Below, in pieces: positions 18,900 through 28,058 of a DNA stretch of 64,000 nucleotides. A program made the translations under genes and the position numbers. The stretch's first letter is position 1. Each line of letters opens with the position of its first letter. The notes beneath the pieces were generated by a model that saw only the letters and a program-made list of their open reading frames with translations, was not told the origin of the DNA and did no database searches. This DNA is from CAWABB01 sp963780165 (GTDB lineage: Bacteria > Bacteroidota > Ignavibacteria > UBA10030 > UBA6906). Location of the stretch: the NCBI GenBank assembly GCA_963780165.1, contig CAWABB010000004.1, positions 124,001-188,000 on the forward strand, in the 5' to 3' direction.

Positions 18900-21661
18900 G
18901 ACTCCTGCTCCGGGTTCTGGCGATGTCCGCCGCGGCCGTCATGCCGGGCGCTGTGGCGGCTTTCGCCGGGACAACCTCGCTCGACGGCATCTGGTCGTTT
19001 GCCGTCGACAGCACTTGCGCGTACACGGTCGAGACCGTGGCGGAACGGGCGGTATGGAGGCCGGTGAAGGTGCCGGGAGGGTGGCAGTCGCAGTTTGAGG
19101 ATCTGCGCGACTACCAGGGCGTCGCTTGGTACCGGCGCGAGGTCGATGTCAGTCGCCCGCCGGACGGTCATGTGGCCATGCTCAGATTTGGCGCGGTCGA
19201 CTACAAGACCGACGTCTATTTTAACCACCGGCTCTTGACGACGCACGAAGGAGGCTACACCCCCTTTGCGGTGTCGTGCGGCGATGCGCTGCGCGAGGGG
19301 ACGAACGAAATCCTCCTGCGGGTCATGGATCCAACCGGGCACGGGAACGGTACCGAGGGGATCAACTATATGCACATCCCTCACGGCAAGCAGAGCTGGT
19401 ACATCCAGACCTCCGGGCCGTGGCAGAGCGTCTATCTGGATGTGGTGCCTGCGCGGAGGATTCTCTCGGCCCGGTTCTCTCCGGAATTGTCTGGGGTCAT
19501 ACGGTGCGAAGTTGCCCTGTCGGCCGGGTCCTCCTCGCGGGGCCGTGAGAGGGTCACACTGGAGATTCTTGATCCTGACGGGACGAGGGCGCTCACATCG
19601 GTCCAGCGTGTCGGGAAGAGTGTGGACACGCTCCGCTGGACGGTGACAGTTCCGGGCCCCCGGCTCTGGAGCCCTGAAACCCCTCGGCTGTACACGGCCT
19701 CTGTGCGGCTCGGCGACGGCCCGCCGGTCGTCGAGCGGTTCGGTTTCCGGACGTTCGAGGGGCGCGGAGGTCTGCTCCTGCTCAACGGGGCGCCGTTCTA
19801 CATGATAGGGGCGCTCGATCAGGACTTCTACCCGGAAGGCATCTACTCGACGCCATCGCGTGAACTACTCAGGGAACAGATGCTGGCCGCAAAGCAGCTC
19901 GGACTGAACACGCTCAGGTGTCATATCAAGGTCCCCGATCCCTCCTACCTGGAGGTGGCTGACGAGGTCGGCGTGCTTGTCTGGTATGAAATCCCGAACT
20001 GGGACGTCTGGACGCGCGATGCGGCCCGCCGGTCGAGGGAGACACTGGACCGGATGATCGAACGCGACTGGAACCATCCGTCGCTGGTCGCGATCAGCAT
20101 CATCAACGAGAGCTGGGGGATCGACCTGAAGGAAGCAGAGCAGCGGACGTGGCTGGCCGGCGAAGTGGCGTACGCGCGGCAGCGCGCCCCGGGACGGCTC
20201 ATCGTGGACAACAGCGCCTGCTGGGGGAACTTCCACATGGACACGGATATCGCCGACTGGCACACGTACTGGGCGATCCCCGAACGGATAGCCGATTTCG
20301 ACCGGACGGTGCAGGAATATGCGGCACGGCCGGCGTGGCTGTTCAGCTCGCACGGGGATGCCACGATCCGCGGCGATGAGCCGCTCGTCCTTTCCGAGTT
20401 CGGCACATGGGGTCTCCCCGATATTCCGTCGCCCGCCCCCTGGTGGCTGGAGCGAGGGTTCTTCGACAACAGCGTGGTGCACCCCAGGGACTTTGACAGG
20501 CGATTCGCCGAGTTCGGATATCCATCGGTGTTCGGTTCGTATGAACGCTTTGCCGGCGAGTGCCAGCGAGCGCAGACGGACGCGCTCAAGTATCAGATCG
20601 AGCAGATCAGGATCGCGTCCGGGCTGACCGGCTACGTCATCACCGAGTTCACCGACGTCATGTGGGAATGCAACGGGCTGCTGGACATGTGGCGGCGCCC
20701 GAAGGAGTGCCGCGCCGTGCTTCCGTCGATCCAGCAGCAGGACATGATCGTCATCCGACCGGGCGCGTACAACGCGGGCGCCGCTGACAGCATCCGCTTC
20801 CAGCTCTGGTTCTCGCACTTCAGCGACGCGGACGTTTCCGGCGCGCGCTTGATGTGGTCGTGGGACGGAGGGCTTGAAGGAATGCAGGTGGTGCCGGGCT
20901 GCACGCGCGGCACTGTCTCACGGCTTTCGCCCGTGTCCGTTTCAGCCGGGGAATGTGCCGCCCCGCTTGAACGGAGCCTCACTGTCCGGGTCGTTTCCGC
21001 GAGCGGCAAGGAGCTTGCACACAACTCGCAGGCTATCGCGGTCTATCCGGCTGCGGCTTCGCTGACCTGGCCCGACATCGTCGTCCGCGATCCCCGCGGA
21101 TCCCTGCGGAAGCTCGAGCGCCTTGCGCGGGCCGGGCACCCCTCCGGGTCCGCACCCGGTTCGGTCACGGTGACCAACCTCCTCGACGACGAAACCTTGT
21201 CTGCACTGCGCGGCGGGGCGACAGTCCTCTGTCTGGTCGACTCCAACACTGTTGCTCCCGCGGGCTTCCCCCTTACCGTCATTGCTCGCGATACGGCGTA
21301 TTATGACGGCAATTGGGCATCGGTCGTGAACTGGGTGCATCCGACGTCGCAGGTGATCGGCTGGCTGCCGACGGCACCACGCATGGGGTTCGCCGCCAGC
21401 GGGATCGGACTACCGTTCGTCCTCGGGGGGATCACACCCGCCTGGATGTCGGACGTCCATGCGGGCATGTTCATCGGGTGGCTGCACAGCAACGCTGCCT
21501 ACATCGCCCAGATGAAGGTCGGGACCGGGAAGCTGCTCCTGTGCACGATTCCCGTCGCAGGCACGGCGGGCGTCGACCCGTTTGCGACACGACTCTATTA
21601 CGAGCTTCTTCGTCATGCGGCTGACGACTCGTCGCAGCCGCACCAGAGCTGGAATCCATAA
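18896..21661 (+). CDS. Exported GH2-family beta-glycosidase
   Basis: 921 residues with a Sec signal peptide (about 1-25). Domain order fits GH2: a jelly-roll sugar-binding domain (about 25-190, GGWQSQFEDLRDYQGVAWYRR), an Ig-like domain (about 195-285), then the TIM barrel. The acid/base is Glu405 in INESWG and the nucleophile Glu501 in LSEFGTW. Two or more C-terminal beta domains follow. Family activities include beta-galactosidase, beta-glucuronidase and beta-mannosidase, and nothing here separates them. The region after residue about 720 looks like a degenerate, GATase-like domain. It has no T9SS tail, so it is probably periplasmic. It shares an ATGA overlap with the epimerase gene. Confidence 0.87.
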   Translation: MRLLLRVLAMSAAAVMPGAVAAFAGTTSLDGIWSFAVDSTCAYTVETVAERAVWRPVKVPGGWQSQFEDLRDYQGVAWYRREVDVSRPPDGHVAMLRFGAVDYKTDVYFNHRLLTTHEGGYTPFAVSCGDALREGTNEILLRVMDPTGHGNGTEGINYMHIPHGKQSWYIQTSGPWQSVYLDVVPARRILSARFSPELSGVIRCEVALSAGSSSRGRERVTLEILDPDGTRALTSVQRVGKSVDTLRWTVTVPGPRLWSPETPRLYTASVRLGDGPPVVERFGFRTFEGRGGLLLLNGAPFYMIGALDQDFYPEGIYSTPSRELLREQMLAAKQLGLNTLRCHIKVPDPSYLEVADEVGVLVWYEIPNWDVWTRDAARRSRETLDRMIERDWNHPSLVAISIINESWGIDLKEAEQRTWLAGEVAYARQRAPGRLIVDNSACWGNFHMDTDIADWHTYWAIPERIADFDRTVQEYAARPAWLFSSHGDATIRGDEPLVLSEFGTWGLPDIPSPAPWWLERGFFDNSVVHPRDFDRRFAEFGYPSVFGSYERFAGECQRAQTDALKYQIEQIRIASGLTGYVITEFTDVMWECNGLLDMWRRPKECRAVLPSIQQQDMIVIRPGAYNAGAADSIRFQLWFSHFSDADVSGARLMWSWDGGLEGMQVVPGCTRGTVSRLSPVSVSAGECAAPLERSLTVRVVSASGKELAHNSQAIAVYPAAASLTWPDIVVRDPRGSLRKLERLARAGHPSGSAPGSVTVTNLLDDETLSALRGGATVLCLVDSNTVAPAGFPLTVIARDTAYYDGNWASVVNWVHPTSQVIGWLPTAPRMGFAASGIGLPFVLGGITPAWMSDVHAGMFIGWLHSNAAYIAQMKVGTGKLLLCTIPVAGTAGVDPFATRLYYELLRHAADDSSQPHQSWNP

Positions 21662-21674
21662 TCACAAGGGGGCT

Positions 21675-22433
21675 ATGGCACACATCGCACCGTTAAAGAT
21701 CACGGACGCCCAGCGGCGGCAGTATCACGAGGAGGGATTTATGTTCCTCGAGCGGGCGCTGGGTGACGATGAGCTGGCAGTCCTCCGGAAGGAATGCGAG
21801 CTGCTCGTGAAGGCGCAGGACGACGAAATGGACCGCCAGGGCACAGATGTCCTGGACCTGAGCCGGAGGAACAGCCGCTACTTCGTGTTCAACGCTTCCC
21901 GGCAGCGTCCGGCGCTCGAGAAGTTCATCTACAGCGACCTCATGGCAGAGATCTGCAAATCGACGATCGGCGACAATGCCATGCTCTTCTGGGAGCAGTT
22001 TGTCGTGAAGGGCACGGACAAGAAGGGCGCGGAATTCGGCTGGCATCAGGATTCCGGCTACGTCGACGGTCCGCACACGGCGTACGTGAACGCGTGGATC
22101 CCGCTCGACGACGTCTCGGAAGAGAACGGCACCATCGCGGTCCTTCCGTACGCGCGTGCGGGCACCCGCGAGAAGGTCGAACACGTCGCTCCGCCCGGAG
22201 GAGGGGATCGCATCGGGTATTTCGGCAAAGACCCGGGCATCCCGTTTGTTGCGCCGGCAGGATCCATTGCCGTCTTCTCGAGCCTGACGTTCCACCGCTC
22301 CGGCGCGAATTCCACGGCGAAGATGCGTCGTGCCTATGCGATTCAGTTCTCTCCGGAGGTCGTCCGCGAACCCGACGGGTCGCTCAAGGGCCTCGCGGAA
22401 CCATTCCTCAAGAACGGACAGCGTGTCCGATAG
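21675..22433 (+). CDS. Phytanoyl-CoA dioxygenase (PhyH)-family Fe(II)/2-oxoglutarate oxygenase
   Basis: 252 residues from ATG 21675, preceded by AAGGGGG. The facial-triad motif HxD is His124-x-Asp126 in WHQDSGY, and the distal His207 lies in FHRSGANST with Arg208 close by, placed to bind 2-oxoglutarate. EEGFMFLERAL at the N-terminus is typical of the family. Such enzymes hydroxylate small molecules, including modified sugars and natural products. In this cluster it may oxidise the sugar or aglycone before lactone or aldehyde processing. It starts 13 bases after the GH2 stop. Confidence 0.87.
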   Translation: MAHIAPLKITDAQRRQYHEEGFMFLERALGDDELAVLRKECELLVKAQDDEMDRQGTDVLDLSRRNSRYFVFNASRQRPALEKFIYSDLMAEICKSTIGDNAMLFWEQFVVKGTDKKGAEFGWHQDSGYVDGPHTAYVNAWIPLDDVSEENGTIAVLPYARAGTREKVEHVAPPGGGDRIGYFGKDPGIPFVAPAGSIAVFSSLTFHRSGANSTAKMRRAYAIQFSPEVVREPDGSLKGLAEPFLKNGQRVR

Positions 22434-22443
22434 GAGTGCGGCC

Positions 22444-23649
22444 ATGAAAGAAGATCCGAACAACACTCGACGACTCGTGGAGGAGGCTCTTGCGAAAGGC
22501 GACGGCATTCTCCGATTGAAGCCTGCATGGGTGGCGCGGACGTTCCTTCCTCCCGGCCGGCGGCTGGGATTGCCCGAGACCCAGTACAATCTCGGTCCCA
22601 GGGGAGCCATCTGCGAGCGATGGCTGGCGTCCACGACGGCGGCCGACAACGCCGTGCGCGCGCCGGACGAAGGGCTGAGCTTCCTCGCGCTCGACGGTGG
22701 ACAGGAGCTGACTCTCCGTGACGCGGTGGCCGCTGCAGGCGATCCCATTATGGGCTCTGTATACGCTGCGACGCACCCCACGCTCGACCGGCTCGCGAAG
22801 ATCTTCGATTACGGAGACAGCCTTCCGTACCACTTCCACCAGATGAAGCGCCACGCCGCGCTGGTCGGGAGGAATCCGAAGGAGGAGGCGTACTATTTCC
22901 CGGCGGGCGTCGATATGGGTCCACACCCCGAGAGCTATCTCGGCGTGCACCCGTCCATCGTGGAGCGGAAGCAGTTCGATCTCTTCCTTCCACATCTGGT
23001 GGAATGGAACAGCGATCGCATCCTGCAGTTTTCGAAGGCCTATAAACTGCTCCCGGGTGACGGGTTCCATATCCCGGCGGGCGTTCTTCATGCCCCCGGG
23101 TCAGCCTTGACCATCGAGCTGCAGGAGGACTCGGATGTTCTCTCGATGGTGCAGGCGCGTGTCGGCCGGCACCCGATCGACAAGGAGCTGTTGTACAAGG
23201 ATGTCCGGCCCGAAGACCGCGCCCGGCTGGGTGAACGGGTGATCCTGGAGATGATCGACTGGGAAACGAGCGGAGATCCCTGGTTTTACGAGAACCGGCA
23301 CACCCCGCCGGTTCTGATCGAGGCCCAGCCGGGTGGCGAGGAGCACTGGATCTTCTATAATACCACCCGCTTCTCCGGGAAGCGGCTCGTTGTGAAGCCG
23401 GGTGGAACATTCACGAGCAAAGACGCCGGTGTCCACAGCGTCTTTGTGTGGAAGGGGCGCGGCGAGGTCGGCGGACACGCCGTGAAGGCCGGCGATCCGA
23501 CAATGGACGAGCTTCTTGTCTCGCACGCGAGAGCGACTGCTTCCATGGAGATCCGGAACACCGGTTCCGAACTCCTTGAGATCATCAAGTTCTTCGGTCC
23601 CGACATCAACACAAACGCGCCGGCTCTGCCACGGTACGGAAGGCAGTAA
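22444..23649 (+). CDS. Phosphomannose-isomerase-like cupin protein
   Basis: 401 residues from ATG 22444, eight bases after an AGGAGTG site; the upstream in-frame extension overlaps the PhyH gene and is rejected. The cupin metal site appears as YHFHQMKRH (His130, His132), with the second half FHIPAGVLHAPG (His209, His216). This is the arrangement of type I mannose-6-phosphate isomerases and their sugar-binding relatives. A second, weaker cupin-like half lies at about 290-400. It may isomerise an aldose released by the glycosidases. The sequence is too divergent to call it ManA, and no signal peptide is present. Confidence 0.75.
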   Translation: MKEDPNNTRRLVEEALAKGDGILRLKPAWVARTFLPPGRRLGLPETQYNLGPRGAICERWLASTTAADNAVRAPDEGLSFLALDGGQELTLRDAVAAAGDPIMGSVYAATHPTLDRLAKIFDYGDSLPYHFHQMKRHAALVGRNPKEEAYYFPAGVDMGPHPESYLGVHPSIVERKQFDLFLPHLVEWNSDRILQFSKAYKLLPGDGFHIPAGVLHAPGSALTIELQEDSDVLSMVQARVGRHPIDKELLYKDVRPEDRARLGERVILEMIDWETSGDPWFYENRHTPPVLIEAQPGGEEHWIFYNTTRFSGKRLVVKPGGTFTSKDAGVHSVFVWKGRGEVGGHAVKAGDPTMDELLVSHARATASMEIRNTGSELLEIIKFFGPDINTNAPALPRYGRQ

Positions 23650-23673
23650 TCACATCTTCTGATGGGAAGACGT

Positions 23674-24621
23674 ATGGAGAAGCATGTTCTCGGGAGTGGC
23701 GGGCCTGAACTCACGGCAGTCGGTTTCGGCGCATGGGCGGTCGGAGGCCCGTGGATCTACGGCTGGGGCGCGGTGGACGATCGCGAATCGATCAGCGCGA
23801 TCCGGCGATCCCTGGATCTCGGCGTCAACTGGATCGATACCGCAGCGGCGTACGGCCTGGGGCACTCCGAGGACGTCGTGGCGAAGGCCGTTGCGGGCAG
23901 GTCGCCGCGCCCATTCATCGCGACGAAGTGCGGACTCGTCCCCGACGGAAAGGGCGACGTCTACCGCAACTCCCGTCCGGAAAGCATCCGGGCCGAAGCT
24001 GAGGAGAGCCTCAGGCGCCTCCGGACCGACTGCATCGATCTCTACCAGATTCACTGGCATGACGAGAGCGTGCCGGTGGAAGACGCGTGGGGGACGCTGG
24101 TCCGTCTCCGCGAGGAAGGAAAGGTCAGGTACATCGGCGTGAGCAACTACGACGTCCCGCTCCTGAAGCGGTGCCTCTCGGTTGCCCCGGTCCAGTCGCT
24201 CCAGCCGCCGTACAGCCTTCTTGCGCGCCACTGCGAGGCCGAGACGCTTCCGTTCTGCGCCGAGCACGGCATCGGCGTAATCGTTTACAGCCCTATGCAG
24301 TCCGGCCTCCTGACGGGCAGATTTGACGTCAAGAAACTGGCGCCGGACGACTGGCGCCACAAGTCGTCGCTCTTCCGAGATCCGGAGCTCCCGCAGGCGC
24401 TGAGATTCATCGAGGATCTCCGGCCCATCGCGGCCAGATACAACAAGAGCGTCGGACAGCTTGCGGTCGCGTGGGTACTTCACAATCGCGCTGCCACCTC
24501 TGCCATCGTCGGCGCACGGAACGAGTCGCAGGTGAGCGAGAACGTGGGTTCTGCGGGGTGGCGGATCTCGGACGAGGACTACAACCTGATCGAAGTACTG
24601 CACAGGAGACATTACCCATGA
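23674..24621 (+). CDS. Aldo/keto reductase
   Basis: 315 residues starting MEKHVLGSGGPELTAVGFG, the standard opening of the family. I prefer ATG 23674, with GGGAAG just upstream, over ATG 23662, which adds only MGRR. The catalytic tetrad is complete: Asp55 and Tyr60 in IDTAAAYG, Lys85 in ATKCG and His127 in YQIHWHD. The C-terminal SAIVGARNESQ segment binds NAD(P). It probably reduces or oxidises a sugar aldehyde or keto-sugar made by its neighbours. The stop overlaps the lactonase start (ATGA). Confidence 0.9.
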   Translation: MEKHVLGSGGPELTAVGFGAWAVGGPWIYGWGAVDDRESISAIRRSLDLGVNWIDTAAAYGLGHSEDVVAKAVAGRSPRPFIATKCGLVPDGKGDVYRNSRPESIRAEAEESLRRLRTDCIDLYQIHWHDESVPVEDAWGTLVRLREEGKVRYIGVSNYDVPLLKRCLSVAPVQSLQPPYSLLARHCEAETLPFCAEHGIGVIVYSPMQSGLLTGRFDVKKLAPDDWRHKSSLFRDPELPQALRFIEDLRPIAARYNKSVGQLAVAWVLHNRAATSAIVGARNESQVSENVGSAGWRISDEDYNLIEVLHRRHYP

Positions 24622-25649
24622 GGCACGGATCTTCCACCACGTACCCGGACGCGAGGGCAGTGTTCGGGGTGGTCTGGGGGCTCTGGTGGTTCTGCGCGTT
24701 GGGAACCGCTGCGGCACAGGATGCCGGTCCGGCCATCCTTGCTCCCGATGCACACGTCGTCCGTCTCTTTCACGAGGGATCGTTTACCGAAGGCCCGGCC
24801 ATGGGACCCGATGGCTGCGTTTACTTCAGCGATCTGACGTTCGGCCCCGATACCACCGGGGCGGACGGGCACATCTGGAGGTACGATCCGGCGACCGGGA
24901 AATGCACCGTCTTCCGTTCCCCGAGCGGCATGTCGAACGGGATCGAATTCGATGCGCGGAGAAGGATGATCATCGCGCAGGGGAGCGACTTCGGCGGACG
25001 GGGGATTATCGCCATTGACCCTGCCAGCCGCAAGGGAGGCGTCCTGGTTTCACATTTCAAGGGACAGCCGCTGAATTCCCCGAACGACCTGGTCATTGAT
25101 GGGAAGGGGAGAGTATACTTTACCGACCCTCGCTACGGGGATCGGACATCGGTGAAGCAGCCTGTCATGGGCGTCTATCGGCTGGACCGGAACGGAGCGA
25201 TCACCCTCATCACGAAGCGCATCCCGATGCCGAACGGCATTGCGCTCTCGCCGGACCAGAAGACGCTCTACGTCGCCTGCAACGACGAGGGTTCCGAGGA
25301 CGGTTCGCGCCCGCCTGAAGGAAGCATATCTTCCTTTGATATCCTGCCTGACGGCTCCGTGCAATTCCATGCTGTCCTGATCCGCTTCGCGAACACGCGA
25401 CTGCCCGACGGCATGGCGGTCGATGCGCGCGGGAACCTGTATGTCGCCATCCGGGACGAAACAAAGCCGGGCGTTGCGGTCATCACGCCCGCGGGTGCGG
25501 ACATCGCATGGATTCCCGTTCCCGAAGTGCCAAGCAACGTCGCGTTTGGCCGGCCTCCCCACGATTCGACGCTGTTCATTACCGCAGGCAGATCGCTGTA
25601 CCGGATCGAGACCCTTCAGAAAGGCTCTTTCGCAGCCCGCTGGGACTAA
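24618..25649 (+). CDS. Exported SMP-30/gluconolactonase-type six-bladed propeller
   Basis: 343 residues. The hydrophobic stretch at about 15-35 ending CALGTAAAQ is a signal peptide, so the enzyme is periplasmic. Propeller motifs recur with the family spacing: EGPAMGPDGCVYFSD, SPNDLVIDGKGRVYFTD, PNGIALSPDQKTLYV and LPDGMAVDARGNLYV. The conserved Glu, Asn and Asp of these are the expected metal ligands. The family hydrolyses sugar lactones to aldonic acids. Next to an oxidoreductase, lactone hydrolysis after sugar oxidation is a sensible step. ATGA coupling to the aldo/keto reductase supports joint action, although the two would sit in different compartments. Confidence 0.87.
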   Translation: MRHGSSTTYPDARAVFGVVWGLWWFCALGTAAAQDAGPAILAPDAHVVRLFHEGSFTEGPAMGPDGCVYFSDLTFGPDTTGADGHIWRYDPATGKCTVFRSPSGMSNGIEFDARRRMIIAQGSDFGGRGIIAIDPASRKGGVLVSHFKGQPLNSPNDLVIDGKGRVYFTDPRYGDRTSVKQPVMGVYRLDRNGAITLITKRIPMPNGIALSPDQKTLYVACNDEGSEDGSRPPEGSISSFDILPDGSVQFHAVLIRFANTRLPDGMAVDARGNLYVAIRDETKPGVAVITPAGADIAWIPVPEVPSNVAFGRPPHDSTLFITAGRSLYRIETLQKGSFAARWD

Positions 25650-25669
25650 TCCAACACCGGACCTTCCGC

Positions 25670-26572
25670 ATGAATCGGATCAAAGTCATTCTTGACACCG
25701 ACATCGGCTCGGACATCGACGATGCGGTCGCCCTTGCGTATCTGCTCGAACATCCCGGGTGCGAGCTTCTGGGTATCACCACGGTCACCGGCGAGGCGGT
25801 GAAGCGTGCGAGCCTCGCGTCGGCACTCTGCCGAAGGGCCGGGAAAGATATCCCGATTTACCCCGGCGCAGAACGCCCATTGCTGACGGAACAGAAGCAG
25901 CTTCACGCCCAGCAGGCCGCGGCGCTCGAGCCCTGGCCGCACCAGAAGGAGTTTCCGGTCGGCGAAGCGGTCGAGTTCATGCGCAGGACGATCAGGCGTT
26001 TTCCGGGCGAAGTGGTCCTTCTGACGGTAGCGCCGCTCACGAATATCGGCCTCCTCTTTCTGGTGGACTCCGAAATCCCCCGGCTATTGAAGGGGCTGGT
26101 CATGATGTGCGGCCGGTTCTTCGATCCCCCGCCGAAGGGGTACGGTACGCTCGAATGGAACGCGCGGGTCGACGCCTATGCCACGCGCATCGTGTATCAG
26201 GCTCCCGTCCGGGTCCATCGTTCGATAGGGTTGGATGTAACGCACAGGGTCTCCATGAGCCCGCCGGAATTCAGGCAGGCATTCGCAGGCTATCGCCTCT
26301 TCGATCCGATTCTGGAATGGGCCGAGATCTGGTTCAAGGACTGGCCGGGGACCACGTTTCACGATCCTCTTGCCGCCGCGGTGGTGTTCGACCCGACGCT
26401 CTGCTCGTTCCGGCGCGGCAACGTGCGGATTGCGACGGAGCCTGAGGAGAGGTTTGGAGCCACGGAGTGGACGCCGGAGGACGAGGCGGGCGCGCACGAA
26501 GTGGCCGCGCACGTGAATGCTGCGCGCTTCTTCGAGCAGTATCTTTCGGTGATCGGGAAGGGGGCCCGATGA
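25670..26572 (+). CDS. Inosine/uridine-preferring nucleoside hydrolase family protein
   Basis: 300 residues from ATG 25670. The calcium-binding signature DTDIGSDIDDA begins at Asp9. The length matches the family (about 310). Nucleoside hydrolases split N-ribosides. Homologues in glycan clusters are often annotated this way without proof and may act on other glycosidic bonds. The stop overlaps the next start as ATGA, pairing it with the solute-binding lipoprotein. The C-terminal part is less conserved than the Ca site, so substrate preference is open. Confidence 0.85.
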   Translation: MNRIKVILDTDIGSDIDDAVALAYLLEHPGCELLGITTVTGEAVKRASLASALCRRAGKDIPIYPGAERPLLTEQKQLHAQQAAALEPWPHQKEFPVGEAVEFMRRTIRRFPGEVVLLTVAPLTNIGLLFLVDSEIPRLLKGLVMMCGRFFDPPPKGYGTLEWNARVDAYATRIVYQAPVRVHRSIGLDVTHRVSMSPPEFRQAFAGYRLFDPILEWAEIWFKDWPGTTFHDPLAAAVVFDPTLCSFRRGNVRIATEPEERFGATEWTPEDEAGAHEVAAHVNAARFFEQYLSVIGKGAR

Positions 26573-27909
26573 ACAGGGTGATCGGAAGGCGGAGAGCGGT
26601 GAACGCTCTGCTTGGCGGTGTGATCGTAGCCACCGTCCTGCTCCTGGTGTTTCCCTCGTGCGGCAAAGAGCATGAACGGGAGCAGACGGTTCCGACCATC
26701 ACCTTCTGGCACAGCTTCGTGGCCACGACGGTGCCGGCGCTCGACGATCTGCTGGCGGAATTCCGGCGCGAGCACCCGGGCATCCAGATCAACGCGCAGT
26801 ACCTGCCGACCGGCGACGGGCTCATCCAGAAGCTCGTCTCGGCCGTGCAGAGCGGGACGACGCCCGACGTCGCGTGGGTCCACACCGATTTTCTGGACAA
26901 GCTGGTGGAGGCAGGAGCGATCTACCCGATGCGCGAGTTCACCGGGGGACCGCAGGGCCTCCCTGCCGAAGCTCTCGGAGATTTTTTCCAGCCGCTGCTG
27001 GAGGCATGCACTGTCAGAGACACGCTCTATGCGCTTCCGATGGAGGCCACCTCGCTTGCCCTCTTCTACAATCGGGATCTCATGAAGGAGTGCGGGCTCG
27101 ACCCGGACCGTCCGCCCGCAACCTGGGCTGAGCTCGAAACGGCGACGCGAGCGCTGACGCGCGACCGGGATGCGGACGGGCGGACCGACGTGTACGGGTT
27201 CTTCGTTCCCGTGTTCCCGGCATCCGGAGAGCTCAACATCTGGATGAACCTCCAGTGGATGCCGTTCCTCTGGCAGGCCGGCGGCACGGAAATGACGCCC
27301 GACCGCAAACGCGTCCTGTGGAACAGCACAGCGGGCGTGCAGGCGCTGACGCTCTGGAAGACGCTGTACGATGCGATGGACTTTCGGGCTTTTGGCATCC
27401 AGCACGATATCGGGTTTGCGTCCGGGCGGCTCGCCATGATCATGGACGGGCCGTGGGACCTTCCGCGGTTCCGCAAGCTGCCGATGACGCGGTGGGCCGT
27501 TGCGCCGCTCCCCGCGGGTCCGGCCGGAAGCGCGACATACATCGCGGGGGAGCAGCTCGTGATCTTCCGGCAGTCGAAGCTACCGAATGAGGCGTGGACG
27601 TTCCTGCGCTGGGTGACCGAGCCGCGGATCCAGGCCCGCTTTTCGAAGAACTCGGGCTACCTCCCCGTGCGCCGGTCGGTGCTCGACATGAAGGAATATC
27701 AGGAATTCCTGAAGACCGACGACGCGATGCGTGTGTTCGTCGATCAGATGCGCGTGGGGAGAGCGCGCATGATGGTCGACCGGCACTGGGTGGAGATCAA
27801 CCGGATGCTCGCCGAGGCGATCGAAATGGCGACGCTGGGGAAGGGTGATCCGAGAGCGTGCCTGGACGAGGCCGTGGCACGTGCGAACGAGAAGCTTGCC
27901 GGGAAATAG
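26569..27909 (+). CDS. Family 1 ABC-type sugar-binding lipoprotein (no permeases nearby)
   Basis: 446 residues. A basic N-terminus and hydrophobic segment end at a lipobox-like LVFPSC, with Cys31 as the lipidation site. The mature part starts TITFWHSF and continues with FRREHPGIQIN and PDVAWVHTD, the standard opening of extracellular solute-binding family 1, the MalE-type carbohydrate receptors. Typical partners, two MalF/MalG-like permeases and an ATPase, do not follow: 75 bases downstream is a strong hairpin and then genes on the other strand. The protein must work with permeases elsewhere or act as a stand-alone sugar sensor. ATGA overlap links it to the nucleoside hydrolase gene. Confidence 0.88.
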   Translation: MNRVIGRRRAVNALLGGVIVATVLLLVFPSCGKEHEREQTVPTITFWHSFVATTVPALDDLLAEFRREHPGIQINAQYLPTGDGLIQKLVSAVQSGTTPDVAWVHTDFLDKLVEAGAIYPMREFTGGPQGLPAEALGDFFQPLLEACTVRDTLYALPMEATSLALFYNRDLMKECGLDPDRPPATWAELETATRALTRDRDADGRTDVYGFFVPVFPASGELNIWMNLQWMPFLWQAGGTEMTPDRKRVLWNSTAGVQALTLWKTLYDAMDFRAFGIQHDIGFASGRLAMIMDGPWDLPRFRKLPMTRWAVAPLPAGPAGSATYIAGEQLVIFRQSKLPNEAWTFLRWVTEPRIQARFSKNSGYLPVRRSVLDMKEYQEFLKTDDAMRVFVDQMRVGRARMMVDRHWVEINRMLAEAIEMATLGKGDPRACLDEAVARANEKLAGK

Positions 27910-27983
27910 ACGGCGGATTGGCGTTGCGAGGTGTATGGCTCAAGAACCCGCGCTCGTAGTCTGTTCTGCATCCCCCTGAAATA

Positions 27984-28013
27984 CGCGGGCACCTTCCTGA
28001 GAAGGTGCCCGCG
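27984..28013. terminator. Bidirectional hairpin terminator between convergent operons
   Basis: A perfect 13-bp inverted repeat (27984-27996 with 28001-28013) with a four-base loop CTGA lies midway between the convergent sugar-binding-protein and PorV-like genes. The stem is mostly G/C. There is no long T-run on either side, so termination may be only partly intrinsic. Position and symmetry suit a shared terminator for both operons. Confidence 0.75.
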
Positions 28014-28058
28014 CCATATACCTCCACATTCGTCCTCTGTACCTGGAACCACGCCCTC

